Source: Gemmatimonadaceae bacterium (GTDB taxonomy: Bacteria; Gemmatimonadota; Gemmatimonadetes; Gemmatimonadales; Gemmatimonadaceae). From it: a stretch of DNA of 64,000 nucleotides. Location: positions 78,763 to 142,762 of the forward strand of contig JBBJNV010000007.1 in assembly GCA_037721215.1 (NCBI GenBank). The letters are read 5' to 3'. A program made the translations under genes and the position numbers. Shown in pieces: positions 46,834 to 56,943 of this stretch. Under the pieces are notes generated by a model. The model was not told the DNA's origin. It did no database searches and saw nothing but the letters and a program-made list of their open reading frames with translations. Within the stretch, counting starts at the first letter, position 1, and the number at the start of each line of letters is the position of its first letter.

Positions 46834-49260
46834 TTAGAAGAACTGTCCAAGTTTGAAATGCAGCTTCCAGCCTGGAGCCGGGCGACCGGCAGTGTCCAGA
46901 CGATCGAATCCATACCCTAGATCGATGCCGATCGGTCCAAGCGGGCTCACCAATGCCGCCCCAAATCCCGCACCGCGGAACAGCCGCGTAGGATTGAATT
47001 CGCGCGGATGATTCCAGACGTTTCCACCTTCGAAGAAAGTATTGACGTAAAGCGACTGATTGACCCTCAGCCCGAGCTCGGCCGTTCCGGTGAAGAATGC
47101 GTTACCGAACGACTCGCGCCGCGCGCCACCGCCCGAGCCCCCCTCAGTAGAAGGATCAAACCCTTGCGGCGTGATCGAAAATTCATCGTAGCCGCGCAAC
47201 GCCTCGCCATACTGCGTCCCGCCGAGCGAGAACGACTGAGAGTAGAAAAACGGGCCTGGGTTGCCGAAGAGCGCGCCCGCCCGCGCTGAAAGCCCCAACA
47301 CAAAAGTCATTGGTTGCGAACCAAGAGCGGTTCCACCGATCGCCCCAATCGGTGCGTACGATCTGAGCTCCGTCGTGTAGCGTTGGAAAGACGCAGTGCC
47401 GCCCAGCGGACCGCCATTGAATTGCGCGGTGAGGGTCTGCGATCCGCCTTCTGCGGCGAACGGCAGGCCCAATCTGGTATCGTGCGAGGCGGTGAGACCA
47501 AGTGTCGAACGGAAGCAATTGTCGCACTGATCGGCAACGGTACCAAGCAACCCTCCGCCCCCATAGCGAACACGCTCGCCACCATAGGACAACAGCAACC
47601 GGCTGTACAGCGAATTCGGGATCGGCAAACCGATCTGCGCCTGACCACCCGTGCGAACGGTCCTCCCCAGATCAGCGAGGGTGAACCTGGACGCCGTGTG
47701 GTATGCGGTCACGCTGCCGGAAATGCGCGTCTGATTGATATTCGGATCGGTGTAAGTCGCGTTGAAATCGTTGATGTAGCGACCGAACTGGTACTGCAGC
47801 TGCGCCCGCTTGCAGCGACCCAGCAGGTTGGGCTGGTCGAGCCCGATGAATCCACCGATTCCCGTTCCCTGCCCGGTAGATGCGCCGAAGTTCACATTGC
47901 CGGTGCGTTTTTCCTTCACACGGAACACAATATCGACATCGCCCTGCTCACCGCTCGGTCTGGTCTCAGGTGCAGGCATCGGGGCTTCGAAGAAATTCAG
48001 GTTCGAGATGTTCTGGTAGCTGCGGAGCAGAAAGTTGCGATTGAAGACCTGACCGGGAGCGAGGACAACCTGCTCGCGAATGCAGGACTCGTAGGTGAAA
48101 TCGTTGCCGACGATGTCGATCCGATTGACGATAGCAGGCGCGGCCTCCTCGATCTCCCACCGAAGGTTGACGACACGAACAGCGCCGGTGCCAGCTTGAC
48201 GCTCGACCACTGGACGAATACGTGCGTAGATATACCCTTCATCGTTATACGCGTCCCGCAACTTCTGCTCGGCGGCTTCCCATTTGCCGGCATCGAACGT
48301 GTTGGGCGGATTCCGGAAACTTCGACGAACGAGGCCCACCGCCCGCTGCGTGATGGTCTCGCTTTCATTTCCGAAAGGGTAGTAAATCCGGACTTCGTCT
48401 GTTGAAAAGCGTTTGTTGCCAAGCACTTCGAACGACCCGATCCGGTAGCGCGGCCCTTCGCTGACAGTGAGGTCGATGACCGCCTTGCCCGCCTCGCGAT
48501 CGATTATCAGCGAGTCGCTGAGAATACGGAAATCGATGTAACCGCGACCTGAATACAAAGACGGTATTTTCTCGGCGAGGTCGGTTGCGTACTTGGTGTC
48601 ATCGAACTCCCCGCGACGAAACCACAATACCCCTTCAGGACGGGACTCCATGACCGCTGCGATGTCGTCGGCCGGAACGCCACTGTTGCCTGTAACCCGG
48701 AGACCGGAAATCGCCAGCCGCCTTCCCTCTTCCACGCGGAAGGCAATGCTGATCTTGTCGCCGGCGCGCGTACTATCAACCCGCACCCGGGCGAGGTAAT
48801 AGCCTTTGGATTCGTAAAGCGAGTCGGCCCGCTCGACAGCACGGGCAATCGCGGCAGGGTCGAGCGGACGGTTCACTGTCAGCGCAAGCCGACCTCGCAC
48901 ATCCCCTGCGTCGACACGCTCTGCCCCAGTTACCGTATAGGCCGACAGAATCGGGCGCTCGCGCAACCGGATGCCAAGCATCACACGCGCCGACGTCGGC
49001 GGAACTGTACAGACGACCTGCACGTCTTCGAACTGACCGGTTGCAAAAAGTGCCTTGATCGCGCGTTGCACATCGCGAAAGTTGAGAGGCACACGCGGAA
49101 ACAGCGCTGCGGTCGTTCGCACCGTGGCTTCAGCGACTCGAGAATTGCCGTTAATGGCAACCGTATCAGGAGTCGTGCATGCGCCAGGTGGAGCGCCCTG
49201 CGCTATCGCCGAAGACCCCGCTGCACATAGGGCCAGCAGGGAAAAAACAAGTTTTTGCAT
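46834..49260 (-). CDS. bamA: Outer-membrane protein assembly factor BamA
   Basis: BamA folds beta-barrel proteins into the outer membrane. The 808-residue protein has a signal peptide (QKLVFSLLALCAAGSSAIAQ), five POTRA domains (to about 430, e.g. VAINGNSRVAEATVRTTAAL, YTVTGAERVDAGDVRGRL, GLRVTGNSGVPADDI) and a 16-strand barrel with the loop-6 element LGGTQYGEALRGYDE in place of the usual VRGF motif, ending in KLGQFF with the terminal Phe signature. ATG 49260 is used so that the signal peptide begins the protein; GTG 49275 in the same frame is possible. TATATT lies 6 bases before the ATG. Cysteines in the barrel (CDNC) are unusual. Confidence 0.95.
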   Translation of the reverse strand: MQKLVFSLLALCAAGSSAIAQGAPPGACTTPDTVAINGNSRVAEATVRTTAALFPRVPLNFRDVQRAIKALFATGQFEDVQVVCTVPPTSARVMLGIRLRERPILSAYTVTGAERVDAGDVRGRLALTVNRPLDPAAIARAVERADSLYESKGYYLARVRVDSTRAGDKISIAFRVEEGRRLAISGLRVTGNSGVPADDIAAVMESRPEGVLWFRRGEFDDTKYATDLAEKIPSLYSGRGYIDFRILSDSLIIDREAGKAVIDLTVSEGPRYRIGSFEVLGNKRFSTDEVRIYYPFGNESETITQRAVGLVRRSFRNPPNTFDAGKWEAAEQKLRDAYNDEGYIYARIRPVVERQAGTGAVRVVNLRWEIEEAAPAIVNRIDIVGNDFTYESCIREQVVLAPGQVFNRNFLLRSYQNISNLNFFEAPMPAPETRPSGEQGDVDIVFRVKEKRTGNVNFGASTGQGTGIGGFIGLDQPNLLGRCKRAQLQYQFGRYINDFNATYTDPNINQTRISGSVTAYHTASRFTLADLGRTVRTGGQAQIGLPIPNSLYSRLLLSYGGERVRYGGGGLLGTVADQCDNCFRSTLGLTASHDTRLGLPFAAEGGSQTLTAQFNGGPLGGTASFQRYTTELRSYAPIGAIGGTALGSQPMTFVLGLSARAGALFGNPGPFFYSQSFSLGGTQYGEALRGYDEFSITPQGFDPSTEGGSGGGARRESFGNAFFTGTAELGLRVNQSLYVNTFFEGGNVWNHPREFNPTRLFRGAGFGAALVSPLGPIGIDLGYGFDRLDTAGRPAPGWKLHFKLGQFF

Positions 49261-49325
49261 CTCTGAAATATACACGAATGGGGCCTGGAGGGTCCGTTGC
49301 CGGGCTGTGGTTTACCATTGGACAA

Positions 49326-49370
49326 CGGGGCCGCAGAAGACGTTGCTTTCGCAACTCCGCTGCGGCCCCG
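49326..49370 (-). terminator. Strong hairpin downstream of clpC
   Basis: An 11-base perfect stem CGGGGCCGCAG (49326-49336) pairs with CTGCGGCCCCG (49360-49370), and its loop carries a second hairpin GTTGC-TTTC-GCAAC (49342-49355). It lies 25 bases past the clpC stop and about 65 bases before bamA. On the minus strand the stem is followed by TTGTCC, a weak T-rich tail, so termination may be partial or Rho-assisted. Confidence 0.75.
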
Positions 49371-49394
49371 CTTCCGGCTCAGACCGGCAGCCAG

Positions 49395-51890
49395 CTAGGC
49401 GTTCGTCGTGCTCGTAAGAACCCGAAACTCGAGTTTGTCGCCATCGGGCGCGACATCTACTTCGATCTCGTCACCCTTCGCGAACTCGCCCAGGAGAATC
49501 TTCTCCGACAGCGGGTCCTCGATATACCGCTGAATAGCCCGCTTCAGCGGCCGGGCACCGAACTTCTCATCGTACCCGTGCTTGACGAGGAACGTCGATG
49601 CTGGCGGCGTGAGTCGCAACGTCAACTCCTCGTCCACGAGCCGTTTCTGAACGGCCTTGAGAAGAATGCCTACAATCTGACCAATGTGCTCTTCGGAGAG
49701 CGGATGAAACACGATGACATCGTCCAGCCTGTTGAGGAATTCAGGGTTGAACACGTGCGTCATCTCTTCCTTCACTTTCTCTGCAATGCGCTCGAAACTG
49801 TTTCGCCCGTCCGAAGCCGCGAAACCCATTGCGCGCCCCTTTGTAATGTCGCGCGCGCCGACGTTCGAAGTCATGATCACGACCGTGTTCTTGAAATCAA
49901 TGACACGGCCGTAGTTGTCCGTTAGATGCCCTTCGTCCAGAACCTGAAGCAGGATGTTGAAAACATCGGGATGTGCTTTCTCGATTTCATCGAGCAGGAC
50001 GACGCTGTAGGGCTTGCGACGCACCGCTTTGGTCAGCGTCCCCGAATCCTCATAACCGACATATCCCGGAGGAGCGCCGATGAGACGAGAAACCGAAAAC
50101 TTTTCCATGTACTCGCTCATGTCGACGCGGATCAAGGCAGACGGGTCGGCGAACAGAAACTTTGCCAACGCCCGCGCCAGCTCTGTCTTGCCGACACCGG
50201 TCGGCCCCGAGAAGATGAACGAGCCAATCGGCCGGTCGGGGTCTTTCAGCCCAGCCCTGCTGCGACGAATCGACCGAGCCAGCGCCTTGATTGCCTCTTC
50301 CTGTGCGACAACCGAGGCATGCAGTTCTTCTTCCATCCGCAGCAGCCGCGCAGTCTCCGCTTCCTGAAGTCTCATTACCGGAATCCCGGTCCACCGGCTG
50401 ACAATAAAGGAAACCTCTTCCTCACCGAGCACTGGACGATGCGACTGGCGGTGCTGTTCCCATTCTTCCTGCTTGCGGCGGATATCTCCCTGCAGTTCGC
50501 GTTCGCGATCGCGCAGCGATGCCGCGCGCTCGAAATTCTGATCGCGAACCGCAGCTTCCTTCTCGGTGTTCACACCGTCGAGCAACGCTTTCAGCGCCGT
50601 CACTTCCGGAGGAGGTGCCTGTGTGGCAAGGCGCGCACGCGCACCAGCTTCGTCGATCACGTCAATTGCCTTGTCCGGCAGAAAACGGTCGGTGATGTAG
50701 CGCTCCGACATTTTTGCAGCGGCCACCAGCGTGGTGTCAGGGATCGTGACCTTGTGATGATCTTCGTACTTGACTCTCAGACCCTTGAGAATCTCGACTG
50801 TCTCGTCGACCGAAGGCGGCTCCACGATGACAGTCTGGAACCGGCGCTCGAGTGCCCCGTCTTTTTCGATGTATTTGCGGTATTCGTTGAGTGTCGACGC
50901 TCCTACACATTGCAGCTCGCCACGTGCAAGCGCGGGCTTGAGCATGTTGCTCGCATCGATCGCGCCTTCGGCGGCACCCGCGCCGACAAGCGTATGCAAT
51001 TCATCGATGAACAGAATGATGTTCTTGTTCTGCGCAATCTCATTCATGACCGCTTTCAGACGCTCCTCGAACTGGCCCCGATACTTCGTGCCGGCGATGA
51101 CAGCCGCCATGTCGAGTGACAGCACGCGGTGTTCGCGCAGACTGTCCGGGCATTCGCCATTCGCGATGAGCTGCGCCAGGCCCTCCACAATCGCAGTCTT
51201 GCCGACACCCGGCTCGCCGATCAGCACCGGGTTGTTCTTCTTGCGTCGTGTGAGAATTTCCATCACTCGCTCGATCTCCTTGGCCCGCCCGATTGTCGGA
51301 TCGAGCTGAGCTTCTGCCGCGAGCTGGGTCAGATCGCGGCAGAAGTGATCGAGCGCAGGTGTCTTGGATTTCTTGTCGCCTTTCGCGGCAGGCGCGGTCG
51401 CTGACGCCGATGCCGGTGCCCCAGCGGGGTTGCCGCCGGATGGCATGTCGGTGCCCAACAGACGAAGTGTCTCGGTACGGGCGGCGTCGAGGTTGATGCC
51501 CGCATCCGTCAACACCTGGGCGGCAATCCCCTTCTCTTCGCGCAGCAGGCCCAGCAAGAGATGCTCGGTGCCGACATAGTTGTGTGTCAGATCGCGAGCC
51601 TCTGCCATCGCCAGCTCGAGCACTTTCTTTGCTCGCGACGTATAGGGCAGATCGGGTCCGGTGGCCGCAGCGGCTTTTCCTTTCTTCACCGTGTCTTCGA
51701 TTTTCTGCTGAATCTCGTCGAGGTCGACGCTGAGATTTTGGAGGACGGCCGCAGCCACCCCTTCACCTTCCCTGATCAGGCCAAGCAGGATGTGCTCGGT
51801 TCCCACGTATTCATGACGGAGCCGTTCTGCTTCTTCCCGCGCCATCGCGAGAACCTTACGAACGCGCTCCGTGAAGTTGTAGCCATTCAT
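49395..51890 (-). CDS. clpC: AAA+ ATPase ClpC
   Basis: ClpC unfolds proteins, including arginine-phosphorylated ones, for ClpP. The 831-residue protein has two Clp-N repeats ([19 protein letters not shown] and [19 protein letters not shown]), D1 Walker [14 protein letters not shown], a middle domain with a UVR-like element ([20 protein letters not shown]), D2 Walker [15 protein letters not shown], and a ClpP-docking loop MGF in [10 protein letters not shown]. The middle domain is the short type of ClpC, not the long ClpB type. It overlaps the mcsB stop by 4 bases. The terminator hairpin follows. Confidence 0.97.
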   Translation of the reverse strand: MNGYNFTERVRKVLAMAREEAERLRHEYVGTEHILLGLIREGEGVAAAVLQNLSVDLDEIQQKIEDTVKKGKAAAATGPDLPYTSRAKKVLELAMAEARDLTHNYVGTEHLLLGLLREEKGIAAQVLTDAGINLDAARTETLRLLGTDMPSGGNPAGAPASASATAPAAKGDKKSKTPALDHFCRDLTQLAAEAQLDPTIGRAKEIERVMEILTRRKKNNPVLIGEPGVGKTAIVEGLAQLIANGECPDSLREHRVLSLDMAAVIAGTKYRGQFEERLKAVMNEIAQNKNIILFIDELHTLVGAGAAEGAIDASNMLKPALARGELQCVGASTLNEYRKYIEKDGALERRFQTVIVEPPSVDETVEILKGLRVKYEDHHKVTIPDTTLVAAAKMSERYITDRFLPDKAIDVIDEAGARARLATQAPPPEVTALKALLDGVNTEKEAAVRDQNFERAASLRDRERELQGDIRRKQEEWEQHRQSHRPVLGEEEVSFIVSRWTGIPVMRLQEAETARLLRMEEELHASVVAQEEAIKALARSIRRSRAGLKDPDRPIGSFIFSGPTGVGKTELARALAKFLFADPSALIRVDMSEYMEKFSVSRLIGAPPGYVGYEDSGTLTKAVRRKPYSVVLLDEIEKAHPDVFNILLQVLDEGHLTDNYGRVIDFKNTVVIMTSNVGARDITKGRAMGFAASDGRNSFERIAEKVKEEMTHVFNPEFLNRLDDVIVFHPLSEEHIGQIVGILLKAVQKRLVDEELTLRLTPPASTFLVKHGYDEKFGARPLKRAIQRYIEDPLSEKILLGEFAKGDEIEVDVAPDGDKLEFRVLTSTTNA

Positions 51891-52972
51891 CGTGTAAACC
51901 CCGTGTCACTTGCCAGAATGCCCCGCACGAATCGCGCACGGGCAAGATCAGCTTCGCTCGCGGTCAACTCGCGTCCTTCGGCGTGTGCCAGGTGCGCGGA
52001 TTGACTGAAGATCAGGAGCTTGTTGAGGGTATATACACTCAGATCGGTGATCAGTTTCAGGCCGACTGCAAGTCGAACACTGCTGAGATAACTCATCAAC
52101 TCATCGAACGTGAGACTGCGCGCATAACGCAAGGTCCCGTACGCTCGCCAGAGCTTGTCTTCGATAATATAACCCGCGTCCCGCAACAGCACCCGCCTCG
52201 ATTCCTCCTCTCGCTCGATCACATGCGTGACGACTCTGGTGAGGTAATCCAGCAGCTCTCCCTCGCTTCGGCCAAGGGTAGTCTGATTGGAAATTTGAAA
52301 GAAATTTCCTACAACCTCGCTACCCTCGCCATAAAGCCCGCGATAAGTGAGCCCGACCTGCTGAAGTCCAGCGAGAACTTTCCCGATCTCCTTGGTAAGC
52401 ACGAGTCCGGGCAGATGAATCAGCACGGAAGCTCTCAGCCCGGTTCCAACATTTGTCGGGCACGCGGTGAGAAATCCAAATTCCCGGTGAAACGCATACG
52501 GCACCCGCTCACCCATTTCAGTGTCGAGAGCCTGGATAGCCGCGAACGCATCGGCAATGTGAAGCCCGGACTGGATGGACTGGAGGCGCAAATGATCCTC
52601 CTCGTTGATCATAATGCTCGTCCCGCGCGTGAGATGCACGGCGGCACCACTTCGCACAGGGCGCTGCGGATCGAGGCCGGCGAGCTCCCGGCTCACGAGA
52701 TGGCGTTCATGAAGAAGCAGCCGGTCATCAGGCGGAAGCTCGTCGACACGGAGCAGCACACCGTGGCGCAACTGGCGAATTTCTCCCATCGCCTGCCCCA
52801 CTTGCGCCAGTACACGCAGTCTCTCACCGTCTCGCGCACGACCCGCGAACGCATAGCCCTCGAGGTTTCGCGCAAGGCGAACCCGGGTCGAGATGACGAT
52901 GTCTGCACTTTCGCCCGATGCGTCGAGCCAGCCAACGCCTCCATCCGGCAGCAGTGAAAGGTCCAGCATCAA
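51887..52972 (-). CDS. mcsB: Protein arginine kinase McsB
   Basis: McsB phosphorylates arginines on proteins to tag them for ClpC. The 361-residue protein belongs to the ATP:guanido phosphotransferase family: IVISTRVRLARNLEGY, the catalytic acidic pair region MINEEDHLRLQ (E124/E125), the catalytic Cys at 171 in LTACPTNVGTGLRASVLIHLPG, and C-terminal RGILASDTGF. It overlaps mcsA by 4 bases and clpC by 4 bases. Two adjacent ATG codons could both serve as start. Substrate recognition cannot be judged, but all expected catalytic elements are present. Confidence 0.95.
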   Translation of the reverse strand: MMLDLSLLPDGGVGWLDASGESADIVISTRVRLARNLEGYAFAGRARDGERLRVLAQVGQAMGEIRQLRHGVLLRVDELPPDDRLLLHERHLVSRELAGLDPQRPVRSGAAVHLTRGTSIMINEEDHLRLQSIQSGLHIADAFAAIQALDTEMGERVPYAFHREFGFLTACPTNVGTGLRASVLIHLPGLVLTKEIGKVLAGLQQVGLTYRGLYGEGSEVVGNFFQISNQTTLGRSEGELLDYLTRVVTHVIEREEESRRVLLRDAGYIIEDKLWRAYGTLRYARSLTFDELMSYLSSVRLAVGLKLITDLSVYTLNKLLIFSQSAHLAHAEGRELTASEADLARARFVRGILASDTGFTR

Positions 52973-53454
52973 CCGAGCCCGCGAAGGCGGTCCCTGATAT
53001 CGGCTGCAAGCTCGAACTGCTCCGAATCTATAGCCCGTCGCAATCTGTCCTTCAACTCGTTAGCCGTGCCACCGTCGGGCAGCTTGTTGGTCGCCGGTGG
53101 CTCGTAGCTTCTGCCGTTGTGCCGCGCGTTACCATGCACCCGCCGAAGGAGATCGCGCATGCTTTTCTCGAAAGCATCGTAGCAGTGTGCACATCCAAGG
53201 CGGCCTGTCGACCGGAAGTCGCGAAAAGTGGAGGAACAGAACGCACAGCGCGCTGCGTCACCCTGGGTTGCCTGCATCTGCTGATGCACGCTCTGGAGAA
53301 AGTCAGCAACCTGCGGCTTCGCGCTCGCCGTCGCGGTTTCCACGCCTCGTTCAGCCGCGCAACGCTCGCAGAGGTGCAACAGGCGAACACCTGTTCCCTC
53401 GATTTCCGTCAGTTGCACGACCGCGTCTCCTTCGTTGCACACATCGCAAACCAT
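52969..53454 (-). CDS. mcsA: McsB activator McsA (zinc-binding, UVR motif)
   Basis: McsA activates McsB. The 161-residue protein begins VCDVCNEGD and has two zinc sites (CDVC with CERC, and CAFC with CAHC), followed by a C-terminal UVR motif (ANELKDRLRRAIDSEQFELA). ATG 53454 is chosen so that the first zinc site opens the protein; a longer frame begins at 53490 and reads through the G tract. In Firmicutes ctsR precedes mcsA; here the gene upstream is lolD. Confidence 0.9.
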   Translation of the reverse strand: MVCDVCNEGDAVVQLTEIEGTGVRLLHLCERCAAERGVETATASAKPQVADFLQSVHQQMQATQGDAARCAFCSSTFRDFRSTGRLGCAHCYDAFEKSMRDLLRRVHGNARHNGRSYEPPATNKLPDGGTANELKDRLRRAIDSEQFELAADIRDRLRGLG

Positions 53455-53461
53455 GTTGCTA

Positions 53462-53470
53462 CCCCCCCCC
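53462..53470 (-). promoter_or_regulatory. Nine-guanine tract just upstream of mcsA
   Basis: On the minus strand GGGGGGGGG ends 7 bases before the mcsA ATG, in the position of a ribosome-binding site. The tract could vary in length by slippage and change ribosome access. In the longer possible reading frame it lies inside codons for three glycines. Confidence 0.45.
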
Positions 53471-53505
53471 AACTCATTCACGCACGGCAACGGTGAACAG
53501 TCACA

Positions 53506-54204
53506 TCAAACTATCACACCGTCCACCTGAGTTTCCGACAGCTTTCCTGCCTCCAGCAACAGGACGCGGCTGGCACGCGCAGCAAGCGCCCTGTTATGAG
53601 TCACGACGATCATCGCAATCTCGAGGTCATTTACAACTTCCAGGAGAAGATCGTGCAGCATCTCGCCGTTCGCGAGATCGAGATTTCCCGACGGCTCGTC
53701 CGCAAGCACGACGCGTGGATCGGTTGCCAGCGATCTGGCCACCGCCGTTCGCTGCTGCTCGCCCCCGGAAAGTTCCGATGGCCGGTGATGCATCCTGCCG
53801 CTGAGCCCCACCCGTGCGAGCAGTTCTTCGGCACGGCTGCGCGCGGCTCGTATATCCTTACCGGCGATGCGGAGGGGCATCATCACATTCTCGAGCGCCG
53901 TGAATTCGCGAAGCAAATGATGGAACTGAAACACAAATCCCACCGACCGGTTCCGGAGCTCCGCAAGTTGCAATTCGCTGAGGCCATTGACAGGCTCCCC
54001 GCCGATGACCACGTACCCGCGCGACGGCCTGTCGAGCGCACCGAGCACATGAAGCAATGTGCTCTTGCCCGCCCCGCTCGCTCCGACTATCGCCACCATC
54101 TCGCCCGGATTGACACTAAGGTCGACGCCGCTCAGCACACTGATCGCAACGCCGTCGCCGCCGGTATATGTCTTGTGAAGATCGTGCGCTTCCAGAATGA
54201 TCAT
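53506..54204 (-). CDS. lolD: Lipoprotein-release ABC ATPase LolD
   Basis: LolD powers the transfer of lipoproteins from the inner membrane to LolA. The 232-residue ATPase has Walker A GASGAGKSTLLHVLG, the LolD-type FQFHHLLREFTALENVMMPL, signature LSGGEQQRTAVARSL and Walker B VVLADEPSGNLD. It lies 4 bases after the LolC/E permease gene. It belongs to the MacB/LolD/FtsE class, and the adjacent permease decides the assignment. Confidence 0.92.
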   Translation of the reverse strand: MIILEAHDLHKTYTGGDGVAISVLSGVDLSVNPGEMVAIVGASGAGKSTLLHVLGALDRPSRGYVVIGGEPVNGLSELQLAELRNRSVGFVFQFHHLLREFTALENVMMPLRIAGKDIRAARSRAEELLARVGLSGRMHHRPSELSGGEQQRTAVARSLATDPRVVLADEPSGNLDLANGEMLHDLLLEVVNDLEIAMIVVTHNRALAARASRVLLLEAGKLSETQVDGVIV

Positions 54205-54208
54205 CGTG

Positions 54209-55459
54209 TCACTCGTGACGGATCGCGTCGATAGGGTACAACCGTGATGCCTGTATAGCCGGATAAAGCGTGGCCGCAGCCGCTGTCAACACGCTGGCAA
54301 GAACTATCCAGGCCACATCGACGGACTGGATTGCGACCGGCAGATGATCGATGAAATAAATGGCGGGATCGAGCGGAATGATCTTGTACTTCTCAAGTGC
54401 AATTGCCCCGGAAAGGCCAATAATCAGACCGAGCAGCGTACCTACGCCTCCGATGACGATCCCCTGCGCCAGAAAAACCCGCCGGATCGACCGGGATGGA
54501 AGTCCCATCGCCTTCAGAATCCCGATCTCGCGCGTCTTGTCGGTCACTACCATCGTAAGTGTGCTCACGATGTTGAAAGCAGCGACGATCACTATCAGGA
54601 GGAGAATCACCCCCATCCCCATCTTTTCGAGCTTCAGCGCCTGGAACAGCGACTTGTTCTGTTCCTGCCAGTCCATCGTCCGATACGGCCAGCCAAGCGC
54701 GCTTGTGATGCGCTCGGCGATCTTGTTGGCTTCCCAGCGATCCGTGGTCTTGACTTCGATTCCCGTGACCCCTGTACCGAGGGCAGCGAAATCCTGCGCC
54801 TTGTCGAGCGCGATGAATACGTATGCATTGTCGTACTCATACATTCCGGTTTCGACGATCCCCGTGACTTCGAACTGGAACACTCGCGGCACAAAGCCGC
54901 CGGTCACCGCGTTGGCCTTGACGCCGGCGATCGATATCAGGTTGATCTTGTCACCCGGCCAGGCGTTGAAGCGTGCCGCCAGAAGCTTGCCAAGGACGAT
55001 CCCGTTGCCTTTCCCATCGCTGCTGGCAAACCTGAAGTCGCCCGAGGTGGCGTGCCGACGAATGCTCGTGACCTCAACGGCGTCGCGCCCCCCGGGTGGG
55101 ATGCCCTGAACGTACGCGGCGCCAGCATAGTCATGCCCGGCGTTCATTCCGCCCTCAACGAGTACGAACGGTGCCGCGGAGACAACGCCCTTCTGCTGCT
55201 TCACCCTGCCGAGGATCTGCTGCCAGTCTGTAATCTTGAGATCATCGCCATAGCTGAGCACACGGATATCCGGGCTTCCGACCAGGATCTTCTCGCGCAA
55301 GTCGCGCTGGAGGCCGTTCATGACGCCCATGATCAGAATCAGGGCACTCACACCTACCAGCACTCCTCCGATCGCGATCACACTGATCAGCGAAAGCAGG
55401 CTCGAGCCGCGGCGGCTCCGCAGGTAGCGCCAGGCAATCGATAACTCGAGTTTGTTCAC
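54209..55459 (-). CDS. lolC: Lipoprotein-release permease LolC/LolE
   Basis: The 416-residue protein has an N-terminal helix (SSLLSLISVIAIGGVLVGVSALIL), a large periplasmic MacB-like domain (about 50-265) and three C-terminal helices with VVTDKTREIGILKAMGL before the third, as in the LolC/E family. One gene is present, so it may act as a homodimer (LolF type) rather than as LolC plus LolE. Start is GTG 55459, overlapping the lysS stop (GTGA). Confidence 0.9.
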   Translation of the reverse strand: MNKLELSIAWRYLRSRRGSSLLSLISVIAIGGVLVGVSALILIMGVMNGLQRDLREKILVGSPDIRVLSYGDDLKITDWQQILGRVKQQKGVVSAAPFVLVEGGMNAGHDYAGAAYVQGIPPGGRDAVEVTSIRRHATSGDFRFASSDGKGNGIVLGKLLAARFNAWPGDKINLISIAGVKANAVTGGFVPRVFQFEVTGIVETGMYEYDNAYVFIALDKAQDFAALGTGVTGIEVKTTDRWEANKIAERITSALGWPYRTMDWQEQNKSLFQALKLEKMGMGVILLLIVIVAAFNIVSTLTMVVTDKTREIGILKAMGLPSRSIRRVFLAQGIVIGGVGTLLGLIIGLSGAIALEKYKIIPLDPAIYFIDHLPVAIQSVDVAWIVLASVLTAAAATLYPAIQASRLYPIDAIRHE

Positions 55460-56943
55460 TCAGGCCTCATCGTTGGGAACAATATCACGTCGCGTATGCT
55501 GGCGGTGCCGGTCATGTGCATGAACAATCTGTCGACACCGATCCCAACTCCCCCCATCGGTGGCATTCCGTACTCCATTGCACGCAAATAGTCCTCGTCC
55601 ACTCCACTCGCTTCCAGATCGCCCGCATCCCGGAGCGCCGCCTGTAATTCGAAGCGGCGACGCTGGTCGACGGGGTCGTTCAACTCGCTGAACGCGTTCG
55701 CCATCTCACGTCCATTTGCGAACAGCTCGAATCGCTCGGCGAGTAGCGGGTTGCCGCGCTTGGGTTTTGCGAGCGGTGAAAGCTCCATCGGATAATCCAC
55801 CACGAACGTCGGTTCCACAATCGCCGACTCTACCAGCGACTGAAATATTTCATCGAGGGCCTTCGGCCGGCTGAGGGTCTCAGGATGGGCGACTCCACTT
55901 CGGCGCGCCACTTCCCGAAGTGCCGCGTCGTCGAGCGACATTACATCTACCCCTGCGGCGCGATTAAGAGACGGGACCCATTCCATCCGCGGAAAGGGCG
56001 CCGACACCGCGGGCACGGCGGTGCCGACAACCGGCATTCCGCTCAAAGCTCGGGATACCGCAGCGAAAAGCGACTCGACACGGCCCATCATGGCCTCGTA
56101 ATCAGCGTACGCTTCGTAAAACTCGAGCATCGTGAATTCAGGATTATGCGTACGGTCAATCCCTTCGTTTCTGAAATCGTGGCCGATCTCGTAGACGCGC
56201 TCAAAACCGCCCACTACCAGCCGCTTAAGATATAGCTCGTCGGCGATGCGCAGAAACAGGGGCGTGTCGAGTGCGTTGTGATGAGTTGCGAACGGGCGTG
56301 CGGCAGCACCGCCGTACAAGGGTTGCAATACCGGAGTTTCGACTTCGAGGAACCCCAGATCATCCAGGAACGTGCGGATCGTCGTTATCATCCGCGACCG
56401 GGCAACAAAAAGCGATCGCACCTCCGGATGCACGGCGAGGTCGGCATACCGCTGCCGGTATCGCTGCTCCGGATCGCTGAACCCGGAATGTCTTATCAAC
56501 TGCCCGGCAACGATTTCCTCCTTGCCGAACGGCAGCGGTCGGATGGACTTGGCAAGCATGTCGAAAGTGTCCACGCGTACCGTCCCCTCTCCAGTGCGGG
56601 TCCGGAAAAGCCCCCCCTTTACGCCAACGATGTCGCCGAGATCGAAATTTGCGAGGAGCCCGAAGCGCTCGGGACCGAGTTCGTCTTTTCGGAAGTAGAG
56701 CTGAATGCGGCCTGACGAATCAGCGAGATGCGCAAACACCGTCTTGCCGTGAGCACGCCACGCAACGATACGCCCCGCTAGCGTTACCTCAGGGCCATCA
56801 TCACGGTCACCAAGCTGCGCGATGGCTTCGACCGCGGAATGCTTTCTCGGATACGAATATCCGAACGGCACGACACCGGCCTCCTCGAGGGCTGCAAGCT
56901 TTTCACGACGCGCCTTCAGCACGAAGTTCATGTCGTCGCTCAT
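55456..56943 (-). CDS. lysS: Lysyl-tRNA synthetase, class II
   Basis: LysS charges tRNA-Lys. The 495-residue enzyme has an OB-fold anticodon domain (VTLAGRIVAWRAHGKTVFAHLAD), then class II motif 1, motif 2 (FRNEGIDRTHNPEFTMLEFYEAY) and motif 3 (GVGIGVDRLFMHMT). Length is near the usual 505. It overlaps prfB and lolC by 4 bases. prfB-lysS adjacency is also found in E. coli and many other bacteria. Confidence 0.97.
   Translation of the reverse strand: MSDDMNFVLKARREKLAALEEAGVVPFGYSYPRKHSAVEAIAQLGDRDDGPEVTLAGRIVAWRAHGKTVFAHLADSSGRIQLYFRKDELGPERFGLLANFDLGDIVGVKGGLFRTRTGEGTVRVDTFDMLAKSIRPLPFGKEEIVAGQLIRHSGFSDPEQRYRQRYADLAVHPEVRSLFVARSRMITTIRTFLDDLGFLEVETPVLQPLYGGAAARPFATHHNALDTPLFLRIADELYLKRLVVGGFERVYEIGHDFRNEGIDRTHNPEFTMLEFYEAYADYEAMMGRVESLFAAVSRALSGMPVVGTAVPAVSAPFPRMEWVPSLNRAAGVDVMSLDDAALREVARRSGVAHPETLSRPKALDEIFQSLVESAIVEPTFVVDYPMELSPLAKPKRGNPLLAERFELFANGREMANAFSELNDPVDQRRRFELQAALRDAGDLEASGVDEDYLRAMEYGMPPMGGVGIGVDRLFMHMTGTASIRDVILFPTMRPE

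Noticed and set aside
49926..51119. Long open frame on the plus strand opposite clpC (397 codons)
   Set aside because: It is fully antisense to a complete, conserved clpC, has low-complexity Arg/His/Gln-rich composition and no recognisable domain; GC-rich third positions create such open frames.
54344..55444. Long plus-strand open frame opposite the LolC/E gene (366 codons)
   Set aside because: Antisense to a clear membrane permease, with repetitive acidic/His-rich content and no family features.
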